Assembly (NCBI RefSeq): GCF_017498545.1
Contig: NZ_CP071793.1
Span: 4,675,001 to 4,739,000 of the forward strand
Source: Sulfidibacter corallicola
GTDB taxonomy: Bacteria > Acidobacteriota > Holophagae > Acanthopleuribacterales > Acanthopleuribacteraceae
Length of the DNA stretch: 64,000 bases
Direction: 5' to 3'
Positions within the stretch are counted from its first letter, which is position 1. Each line of letters opens with the position of its first letter. The notes below the pieces were generated by a model that worked only from the letters and a program-made list of their open reading frames with translations, was not told the origin of the DNA and searched no databases. Positions 17,267-24,587 of the stretch are shown one piece after another. A program made the translations under genes and the position numbers.

Positions 17267-17814
17267 AGCCTGGCACGGGGCCCTTCATTCATAAGTCTTT
17301 TATTACCACTGAGTTCACAGAGAACACAAAGAAAAGACAGTGCGCCTGAAGAGACAACATCCCCTTAGGCCGGAGAAGAGGACTTGGAGGTTTTTGGAGG
17401 GGATTGCTCGGTGGTTGCGGGGTATCTATGCGCAAGTTTTTTAATTTCGCTGCCCGGGCCGAGGGCTGGGATACCTGGTTCTGGCGAGGGGTCATGGGTC
17501 GGTCTTTAAAAAAATGAAGCAGGAACCCATGAAATTCGGAAACCAGGAAAAGAAGGGCAATTGATGGCGCACCTTTCGGAGCGACCTCGCACGGATCACT
17601 CCGAAAAGTACATCCAGCGGATGTACCTACTGGGCACGGCGAGTCTCTCGGCATTCGGGCACGCCAAACGGATTGGTTTCAAGAGAGGATCGTCGATCAT
17701 CAACGATCGATTTAAACTATTTGAATTTATTCACTTACTTCAGTATCAGCGCCTTTTCTCTCCGCGTTCTCCGCGACCTCTGTGGTAGAAAAAAATTTGG
17801 GAGTCACCGCGATG
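17267..17814. other. Gene-free stretch bounded by inverted repeats
   Basis: It lies between the converging nrdR and gmhB genes. It starts with ACCACTGAGTTCACAGAG (from about 17305) and ends with the imperfect reverse complement (about 17757-17791, GACCTCTGTGGTA at its end). Inside are the 74-nt palindrome (17474-17547) and no convincing gene. A 75-codon frame at 17561-17788 has poor composition. Confidence 0.5.
17474..17547. repeat. 74-nt nested palindrome, copy 2
   Basis: The outer arms are CCTGGTT(C) at 17474 and GAAACCAGG at 17539-17547. The inner arms are CATGGGT (17493-17499) and ACCCATG (17525-17531). Homologous to the element at 4970-5043. Confidence 0.75.
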
Positions 17815-18363
17815 TCAAACCGGGGACCCTCCCTCCAACCGATCGAGGATCCAGGCCACGGCTTCGGGCAGGTCGGCGGCGTAGTGATCGGCGATCGCCT
17901 CCCCCCTGCCGGCGACCTTGACGGTTGTGACACCGCGGGCCGCGCCGGCGCGGATGTCGCTGTCGCTGTCGCCGACGAGAAAGGAAGCCTCCCAATCCAC
18001 GGCGAGGGCCCGATCGGCCTGATCCAGTAGGCCCGGATCGGGTTTGCGGCAGCCGCAACCCTCGTCGCGATCGTGGGGGCACACGTAGAACTCGGCCAGG
18101 TGACCACCCAGCTCGGCGACGCACTCGCTCAAATGGCGATGGACCCGATCCACGTCGGTGCGACTCATGCGGCCGACGGCGATGCCGCGTTGATTGGTGA
18201 CCACGGCCAATCGAAAACCGGCCCGGGTCAACCGGGCGATGGCCTCCAGCACGCCTGGCAGGAGCTGGAACTCGGCCAGGCAAGTCACATAGTCGGCCAT
18301 GATCCGACGGTTGATGACACCGTCTCGATCCAGAAAAACGGTTGGGACTTTAGTCCTCGTCAT
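17815..18363 (-). CDS. gmhB: D-glycero-D-manno-heptose 1,7-bisphosphate 7-phosphatase (GmhB-like HAD)
   Basis: A HAD-IIIA phosphatase of about 182 residues in ADP-heptose synthesis for the lipopolysaccharide core. Motif I is FLDRDGVIN (two catalytic Asp), motif II is VTNQRG, the zinc loop is CPHDRDEGCGCRKPDPG, and motif III/IV is LVGDSDSDI. The zinc loop separates GmhB from other HADs. The ATG at 18363 has AGG about 6 nt upstream; an ATG two codons earlier is equally in frame. It overlaps the end of the DUF1820 gene by 14 nt, so the two are probably co-transcribed and translationally coupled. Confidence 0.9.
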   Translation of the reverse strand: MTRTKVPTVFLDRDGVINRRIMADYVTCLAEFQLLPGVLEAIARLTRAGFRLAVVTNQRGIAVGRMSRTDVDRVHRHLSECVAELGGHLAEFYVCPHDRDEGCGCRKPDPGLLDQADRALAVDWEASFLVGDSDSDIRAGAARGVTTVKVAGRGEAIADHYAADLPEAVAWILDRLEGGSPV

Positions 18364-18664
18364 TTTCATCCTGATTGGGCATGACCACGACGCGCATGTT
18401 GCTGTTCACAGGGGCCGACTTGGGGCTCGGCTTCGCCTTCGGTTGAAGTGTTTCGATCAAGAGCACGTTCTGAAGGGGAATCATGATCGACGAAATGTCG
18501 GCGAATCGCTTTTTGGTAGCCTCGAGGTGAGGGTTGACGACCATGCCCTCCTCGTAATCCAGGATCATGTCCTTGATCGAGACAAAGTAGGGATGGGTTA
18601 AATCGAGAGATTCCGCAACCAGTTGGTATTCCTCTTCCTTGAGGCGGAAATGGACCTTGTACAC
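18350..18664 (-). CDS. DUF1820-family protein
   Basis: A soluble protein of about 104 residues. The pattern YKVHFRLKEEEYQLVAESLDL, then FVSIKDMILDYEEGMVVNP and FADISSIMIPLQNVLLIETL, fits DUF1820, a small all-beta family of unknown role. The C-terminal 30 residues are Pro/Ser-rich and then acidic. The GTG at 18664 is preferred because AAGGAGG lies 5 nt upstream and the family starts close to MYKV; an ATG at 18679 gives five extra residues but lacks a ribosome site. It is the first gene of a two-gene unit with gmhB. Confidence 0.65.
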   Translation of the reverse strand: MYKVHFRLKEEEYQLVAESLDLTHPYFVSIKDMILDYEEGMVVNPHLEATKKRFADISSIMIPLQNVLLIETLQPKAKPSPKSAPVNSNMRVVVMPNQDENDED

Positions 18665-18679
18665 GGCCTCCTCCTTCAT

Positions 18680-19035
18680 TCGGGGAATGGATATTCTAGC
18701 AAGTGCACATCCAGAAACAGTGGTTTTTTTCGATGGGCTCTTTCAATCCCGGCTAGAATAGGGTCCGTCCAGAAACGGCGTTTTTGGAAGCTCTTGGCAT
18801 CGATCCGGCGTCCCGTTCCGTGAGGCGCCCTCTCGATTCTCGCCCCAGCGGACTTCGGCCAAGCACTCGAGATCGCGTGGCTTGGCCGAACACGCCAGCC
18901 GAAATCCAAAAATCAGCTCAGTCTGGCGGGACCGTTCGGGGACGAATGAGGATTTCGTTTCCGAACCCAATACGCGAATCGCCCCCACATTCACCGTGGA
19001 TCCGGTCCACGTCCGACATTCGGAGGTTTTGGCGC
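18680..19035. other. Intergenic region before the nitroreductase gene
   Basis: No gene is supported. Two short related stretches, TCCAGAAACAGTGG (about 18708) and TCCAGAAACGGCG (about 18767), resemble the left arm of the CCCATCC hairpin family. The rest is unremarkable. Confidence 0.4.
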
Positions 19036-19644
19036 ATGCCCGACGACCTGCACGTCCCCGGCGACGAACGAGCCCGACTGATTTTGACCCATCTTCGCGA
19101 ACGCCGAAGCCTGCCTGCGAACCGCATGAAACCGGATCCCATCCCGGAAGACCAACTGCTGGCGATCTTGGAAGCGGCCAACTGGGCACCGACGCACAAG
19201 TTCACCGAGCCCTGGCGGTTCCGGATTTATCGCGAGGATGGCCGTGCGGCTCTCGCGAAGGTTTTGGCGGAAACCTACACGGCGACCGCCGGGGATGCCT
19301 TCACCCCGAAAAAATTGGAAAAGATCCACGCTCGCCTGGCCCATGTCCCGCTGGCGATCGCCCTGATCATGGAACCCAGCGAAAAGTGCGGCCTGCCGGA
19401 GTACGAGGAAATCCTCGCCGTCGGCTGCGCAGCCCAAAACCTGCACCTCGCCGCCCACGCCCTGGGCATCGGCCTGATCTGGTCTTCACCGCGCTACCTG
19501 GATCACCCCAAGCTGCGCACCTTCCTGCAGCTCGAGGGCCGCATGAAATGCTTCGGGTTCCTGTACATGGGGTATCCCGTCGATTGCTGGCCCAAATCCA
19601 AGCGAGGTCCCGTCGAAGAAAAGATCGTATTCGTGGAAAGCTGA
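19036..19644 (+). CDS. Nitroreductase-family oxidoreductase
   Basis: A 202-residue FMN-dependent nitroreductase. Visible family blocks are RRSLPANRMKPDPIPEDQL at the FMN-binding start, ILEAANWAPTHKFTEPWRF, an ILAVGCAAQNLHLAAHALGIGLIW helix, and the C-terminal GFLYMGYPVD. This resembles the YdjA/TdsD-type minimal nitroreductases. The ATG at 19036 follows a GGAGG. It precedes cysQ by 58 nt, so the two could share a transcript. The substrate is unknown. Confidence 0.88.
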   Translation: MPDDLHVPGDERARLILTHLRERRSLPANRMKPDPIPEDQLLAILEAANWAPTHKFTEPWRFRIYREDGRAALAKVLAETYTATAGDAFTPKKLEKIHARLAHVPLAIALIMEPSEKCGLPEYEEILAVGCAAQNLHLAAHALGIGLIWSSPRYLDHPKLRTFLQLEGRMKCFGFLYMGYPVDCWPKSKRGPVEEKIVFVES

Positions 19645-19702
19645 TCGAGAAACCATCCGAACCCGGATCCCATCCGTGATCGAGCTTCCCGTGGAGGAAC
19701 AC

Positions 19703-20533
19703 ATGTTGCCGACCGTTTGCGACCTCGAAGAGCCCTACCGCCGATTCATGGAGCCGGCCTACCGCATCGCGATCGAGGCCGGTGGCCTCATTCTCGAGGT
19801 CTACGACGACGATCACCAGGTAAGCTACAAGGACGATCGCTCGCCGATCACCCGAGCCGACCGCGCCTCCCACCACCACATCACCCAGGCTCTCCAGGCA
19901 TCGTTTCCGGACATTCCGGTGCTGTCGGAAGAGGCCGAACTCCCCGATTTCCAGGTTCGCCGCGACTATTCGCGCTTTTGGTTGATCGATCCGCTGGACG
20001 GCACCCGCGAGTTCGTCAACCGCAACGACGAATTCACCGTCAACATCGCCCTCATCGAGGGAACTCGGGCCGTGCTGGGCGTGGTCCACGTACCCGTCTC
20101 CGGGCAAACCTTCTTCGGGGCGGCCGGCCAGGGCGCCTGGCTGGCGGAACGAGACGGCACGGCACGACGCCTCGCCTGCGTGCGGCCCACCTCGGAGCGG
20201 GCACTGCGCATCGGTGTCAGCAGGTCCCATCCCGATCCCCGCCTGACCGAATTCCTGAATCACCTGGATGCCCCCCAATCGGTGCCGCTGGGCAGTTCGC
20301 TGAAGTTTTGCCGGATCGCCGAAGGCCAGGTGGACCTCTATCCGCGCATGCACCCCCTGCGCGAATGGGACGTGGCGGCGGCCCAGGTGATCACCGAAGA
20401 AGCGGGCGGTGTAGTCTGGGATTGGCAGGCCCGACCCCTGACCTACAACAAGGAAGTCATGAAACACGACGGCGGTTTTCTGGCCGCGGCCGGATCGGGT
20501 CTGGCCGAACGAATCCTGGCTGGAAGCCGATAG
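19703..20533 (+). CDS. cysQ: 3'(2'),5'-bisphosphate nucleotidase CysQ
   Basis: An inositol-monophosphatase-fold Mg-dependent phosphatase that removes the 3' phosphate from PAP or PAPS. Motifs are SEEAELPD (first metal Glu), WLIDPLDGTREFVNR (DPxDGT), and EWDVAAAQVITEEAGG (C-terminal Asp). The length of 276 residues is normal. The ATG at 19703 is chosen because GGAGG lies 5-6 nt upstream; a GTG at 19676 is also in frame. Its presence is notable because the local sulfate pathway appears to skip PAPS. Its substrate may be PAP from phosphopantetheinyl transfer or sulfotransferases. Confidence 0.93.
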   Translation: MLPTVCDLEEPYRRFMEPAYRIAIEAGGLILEVYDDDHQVSYKDDRSPITRADRASHHHITQALQASFPDIPVLSEEAELPDFQVRRDYSRFWLIDPLDGTREFVNRNDEFTVNIALIEGTRAVLGVVHVPVSGQTFFGAAGQGAWLAERDGTARRLACVRPTSERALRIGVSRSHPDPRLTEFLNHLDAPQSVPLGSSLKFCRIAEGQVDLYPRMHPLREWDVAAAQVITEEAGGVVWDWQARPLTYNKEVMKHDGGFLAAAGSGLAERILAGSR

Positions 20534-20777
20534 GACGGCGGTTGCGAGACCCTCTCGGCGGCGCGTGGGGTCCTGTGCGAATGGTCTTGCGGTTCCGGGT
20601 CGCGGTAAGGCATACTGTAGGTCCAAAAACCAGCGAACAACAGTACCTTCCAAAATTCGCTCTCTCAAAGGGATATGGTGCGCCCAGGCCGTCATGCTCC
20701 CGTTTCATTCGATCCTCGGATCGGCGTCAGCGGGGATGGTGTCGACGTGCTCCGCGAAGCCGATGTAAGGCCTTGAC

Positions 20778-22523
20778 ATGGTGAAGTTTCCCGATCCTGA
20801 CCTGCAACTCTTCGAGAATCTTCCTTTCAAAGTGGTCGTGATCGATCGCGGCTACCAGGTGGTATACGCCAACAAGAGTCCCGACATCTTGGTGGGCCAA
20901 AAGTGCCATGAGGTCCTGTGGGACTCGCCCGAGGTATGTGACGACTGCCAGGTTCGGCGCTTGTTCGATCAGGGCGTGCCGTTCAAAAAGGCGGGTCAGG
21001 GCCAGTTCTGCGGCCAGAAAGCGTTCATGACCTGCGAGTACCGTCTGCTCCACAATCACGCGGTCTGCTTTCTGGACGACAAGACCCAAATGGTTTCCGC
21101 GCTCAAGGGGGCCAAGGAAAACGCGGAAAAGATCCGGTCCGAAATGGATCAGCATGTGGAGAAGGCCAAGGCCCAACAGCGCATGTTGCGCCACAAGCTC
21201 AGCAATACCGAACGCAAGCTGACCCAAATTCCCCAGATCATGGAAGGTGTCTCGGCCGGTGTCATGATGATCGATTCCGGAAAGCAGGTACTGCACCACA
21301 ACGCGCGGCTGAACTCGGTGCTCATGGCCTTTTACAACCCGGACACCAAAAAGCGCCACACCTGCTACGAGATGCTCTATCGCCGCGATGAGGCCTGCGA
21401 GGATTGTCCGATTTCCAAGGGACGCCTGCTGCAGCACCGACTGACCCGCAAAATGGAGGGCGGCGCGGGCAGCGGGTACATGACCGAAGAATTCTCCAAA
21501 GCCGGCAAGGACTTCGTGCTGACGGTCACCAACTCCAGCCGCACGATCGAATTGGCCATGAGCATCCAGAGCCACCTCAGCGAATTGGAAGAAATCAACC
21601 GCATCCTGAACTCCATCGTGCGGCGCGGTGCCGCGCTTCAGAACAGCGACGATCTCGAATCGCTGTTCGAACTGGTCCTGGATGAACTGGCCAACTACCT
21701 CTTCCCCGAAAAGGAAACGCCGATGGTGTTGCTTTCCAAGCAAACGCCCAGCCGCAACGTGGAACAGGCGGTGTTTCGCAATGTCGCACCGGAAGATCGC
21801 AAGGAATTCCTGCGACTATTCGCCGAAAGCACCATGGCGGGGCTCGAAAGCCTGGGTTGGCAGGTCTTTCCCCTGTCGGGCAGCTTCTCGGGCGGTACCG
21901 GCTTCTTCATGGTCCAATCGCCCATTTTGGAAGAGAAGCGCCTCAGCATCCTGAAAATCTTCCTCAACATGGTCGGCTCGCGCCTGGACAACCTCAAACT
22001 GGTGGCCAACCTGGAACGCCAGGCTCACATCGACGGGTTGACCGGCACCTTCAATCGCGCTTTTTTCGAAAAGCGGTTCGAACAGGAGAAGGAGAAGGCC
22101 GACAAGGTGGGCCTCAACTTCGGCATCGTGGTGATCGACATCAACGGGCTCAAACGCATCAACGACGTCTACGGCCACTTGGCGGGCGACACCTTGATTC
22201 AGGCCTGCGGCAGCTTGCTCAAAAAAAATATCAGGGAGAGCGACGTTCTCAGCAGATTTGGTGGGGACGAGTACGTCATTTTGCTTCCTTCCACTGGAAT
22301 TGAAGGTGTTCTGGTGCTGGTGGACCGCATCAACACCGCTCAAAAAGATGCCACTTATTGTTTTCCGGGCGAAAATGGAGATAAAATAGTCGAACCGCTT
22401 CAAATGAGTGTCGGTGCGGCCTCTTCCGAGGAGACCCCCATCGATAAAGTTTTTAATCTTGCAGACGAAAGAATGTATGAAGCCAAAGAGCGGTTCTACG
22501 AAACGCACGAACGCTATCGGTGA
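20778..22523 (+). CDS. Diguanylate cyclase with two cysteine-bearing PAS-like domains
   Basis: A soluble 581-residue protein that should make c-di-GMP. Residues 5-115 and 155-265 are two PAS-like units, each with a Cys cluster in the same place: CHEVLWDSPEVCDDC and CYEMLYRRDEACEDC. A coiled-coil stretch (about 115-150) lies between them, and a GAF-like region (about 290-410) follows. The GGDEF domain has HIDGLTGTFNRAFF, then RESD (inhibitory RxxD site) five residues before GGDEY. No membrane segment is seen. The paired cysteines suggest redox or metal sensing, which is an inference. It lies 42 nt upstream of cheZ, probably in one operon. Confidence 0.9.
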   Translation: MVKFPDPDLQLFENLPFKVVVIDRGYQVVYANKSPDILVGQKCHEVLWDSPEVCDDCQVRRLFDQGVPFKKAGQGQFCGQKAFMTCEYRLLHNHAVCFLDDKTQMVSALKGAKENAEKIRSEMDQHVEKAKAQQRMLRHKLSNTERKLTQIPQIMEGVSAGVMMIDSGKQVLHHNARLNSVLMAFYNPDTKKRHTCYEMLYRRDEACEDCPISKGRLLQHRLTRKMEGGAGSGYMTEEFSKAGKDFVLTVTNSSRTIELAMSIQSHLSELEEINRILNSIVRRGAALQNSDDLESLFELVLDELANYLFPEKETPMVLLSKQTPSRNVEQAVFRNVAPEDRKEFLRLFAESTMAGLESLGWQVFPLSGSFSGGTGFFMVQSPILEEKRLSILKIFLNMVGSRLDNLKLVANLERQAHIDGLTGTFNRAFFEKRFEQEKEKADKVGLNFGIVVIDINGLKRINDVYGHLAGDTLIQACGSLLKKNIRESDVLSRFGGDEYVILLPSTGIEGVLVLVDRINTAQKDATYCFPGENGDKIVEPLQMSVGAASSEETPIDKVFNLADERMYEAKERFYETHERYR

Positions 22524-22565
22524 ACCGCCTTCATGTAACAAATCTCGGAACTTGACGAAGTATTT

Positions 22566-23234
22566 ATGGCAAAAAACGATCAGAACAATCAAAGTGCACC
22601 GGATCTTGATCCGCATCTCAAAAGTATCGTATCCACGGTCAAGAACATTACCGAGGGTAAGTGGCACCAGGATCTGGATGTCAAAGCCAGTGGGATGATC
22701 GGTGAGCTTGCCTACTATCTCAATCACACGCTGAAAAACCTCCGCAAATTGGACAAGAGTCTGGGCGCCAACGTGGAAGACACGCCGCGCGCCATGTCGG
22801 AGGTCCAGGCGGTCATCGACCACACCGAAAAGGCCACCATCCTGGTTTTGGACAAGGCCGACGACATCTTGGCGCGGCTCTCCCAGAATCGCGAGATGGT
22901 CGACCAGCTCAAACAGATCAGTGACGAGGCCGGCCGTTCGGAATTGACCGAAAAGCTGAGCAACAACAACACGGCGCTGGAAAAGTCGGCCTACGACATC
23001 ATCAACGCCATGGAATTCCAGGACGTGACCCAACAGAAGATCATGAGCATCATGAGCTGCCTGGAGGGCATCGAGGAACGGTTGATCGATCTGCTGATCA
23101 TTTTCAAGATCAAGGAAGGCAGAGAGAACAAGAACGAGAACGTGGAAATCCTCAAGAACCTGCACGACGAGGAGTTCGATACCTCCAACAAGCAGGGTCT
23201 GGTGGACCAGCTTCTCGCGGAATTCGGCATCTGA
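22566..23234 (+). CDS. cheZ: CheZ-family CheY phosphatase
   Basis: A 222-residue, mostly helical protein. The core helix has AMEFQDVTQQKIMSIM, with Asp153 and Gln157 in the spacing of the E. coli CheZ catalytic pair (D143/Q147). The C-terminus QGLVDQLLAEFGI matches the CheY-binding tail, and the preceding 30 residues look like its flexible linker. CheZ removes the phosphate from CheY-P and so resets the flagellar switch. No other che genes are in the window. Its neighbour is the diguanylate cyclase, which suggests shared control of motility. Confidence 0.85.
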   Translation: MAKNDQNNQSAPDLDPHLKSIVSTVKNITEGKWHQDLDVKASGMIGELAYYLNHTLKNLRKLDKSLGANVEDTPRAMSEVQAVIDHTEKATILVLDKADDILARLSQNREMVDQLKQISDEAGRSELTEKLSNNNTALEKSAYDIINAMEFQDVTQQKIMSIMSCLEGIEERLIDLLIIFKIKEGRENKNENVEILKNLHDEEFDTSNKQGLVDQLLAEFGI

Positions 23235-24587
23235 GCATCCGGTTCCAGAGTTCCCGCATGTCCGAGAGTGACGTCGAAGCTACGCCCGCGGCATCCCCCT
23301 AAGAGCGAAGCGCTCCCAAGCGAAGTGATCGGCCTTCGGCGTTCCCGCATGCACAGAGATACGTCGTCGCAGTAGGTTGGGCTGCCAGCCCGACATATCG
23401 AAGCAACCTTTGAAACGGAAGAGAGTTACGTCAAAGAGCGAAGCGCGTTCCTCCCCGTATTGCCTTCAAGCCAAGTGATCGGCCTTCGGCGTTCCCGCAT
23501 TCCGAGAGAGATGTCGTCGCAGTAGGTTGGGCTGCCAGCCCGACATATCGAAGCAACCTTTGAAACGGAAGAGAGTTACGTCAAAGAGCGAAGCGCATTC
23601 CTCCCCGTATTGCCTTCAAGCGAAGTGATCGGCCTTCGGCGTTCCCGCATTCCGAGAGAGATGTCGTCGCAGTAGGTTGGGCTGCCAGCCCGACATTTCG
23701 AAGCAACGTTTGAAACGGAAGAGAGTTACGTCAAAGAGCGAAGCGCATTCCTCCCCGTATTGCCTTCAAGCCAAGTGATCAGCCTTCGGCGTTCCCGCAT
23801 TCCGAGAGAGATGTCGTCGCAGTAGGTTGGGCTGCCAGCCCGACATATCGAAGCAACCTTTGAAACGGAAGAGAGTTACGTCAAAGAGCGGAGCGCATTC
23901 CTCCCCGTATTGCCTTCAAGCGAAGTGATCGGCCTTCGGCGTTCCCGCATTCCGAAAGCTGGCCATTTCAGGCAAGCGCAAGCTGGGCGAATGGTGGGCT
24001 TCGCCCTTTGGCCTTTGTTGCTGAAGCTGCTGGGGTTGCTTCGATTGGTGGAGCAGGCTGCTCCACCTACAGGCACGACGCCTCTCTCCGCACGCGGGCA
24101 CTCCGAAAGCTGGTCACTTCGAGCGGGTGCGATCGGGAAGATGAGTGCGCTTCGCTCTTTGGCGTTCGTTGCCGGGTCTGCTTGGGTTACTTCGACGCGT
24201 CGGGCCAGCGGCCCAACCTACAGCCTCGACGCCTCTCTCCGCACGCGGGCACTCCGAAAGCTGGTCACTTCGAACGGGGAAGATGAGTGCGCTTCGCTCT
24301 TTGGCGTTCGTTGCCGGGCCTGCTTGGGTTATTTCGACGCGTCGGGCCGGCGGCCCAACCTACAGCCTCGACGCCTCTCTCCGCATGCGGGGACTCCGAA
24401 AGCTGGTCACTTCGAGCGGGGGAGATGGGTGGGCTTCGCTCTTTGGCGTTTGTTGCCAGGGCTGCCTGGGTTGCTTCGACGCGTCGGGCCGGCGGCCCAA
24501 CCTGCAGGCTTCGCGCCGCTTACACACCTGCGGGCACTCCGCGACGGGTAGGAACGAGCGACCCCTGCGGGGTCGCTCGTTCGAACA
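23235..24587. repeat. Array of hairpin-bearing repeats in two opposite orientations
   Basis: A gene-free stretch of 1.35 kb. GTTCCCGCAT recurs at 23341, 23491, 23641, 23791 and 23941, an exact 150-bp period; a diverged copy is near 23250. Each unit carries GTTGGGCT-GCC-AGCCCGAC followed by a TCGAAGCAAC tail. From about 24000 to 24580 the same core occurs about four times in the reverse direction, as GTCGGGCC..GGCCCAAC followed by CCTCTCTCCGCA, with a period of 140-155 bp. The in-frame translations across it are not protein-like. The array separates cheZ from the convergent efflux operon. Confidence 0.85.
24552..24582 (-). terminator. 14-bp hairpin after the efflux operon
   Basis: GAACGAGCGACCCC (24552-24565) and GGGGTCGCTCGTTC (24569-24582) form a perfect stem with a 3-nt loop, 5 nt past the stop codon of the RND gene. 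There is no U-tract. It is a probable operon end structure. Confidence 0.65.

Noticed and set aside
23341-23950. CRISPR array
   Set aside because: The units are 150 bp and nearly identical over their whole length, with no short repeat/unique spacer pattern and no cas genes nearby.
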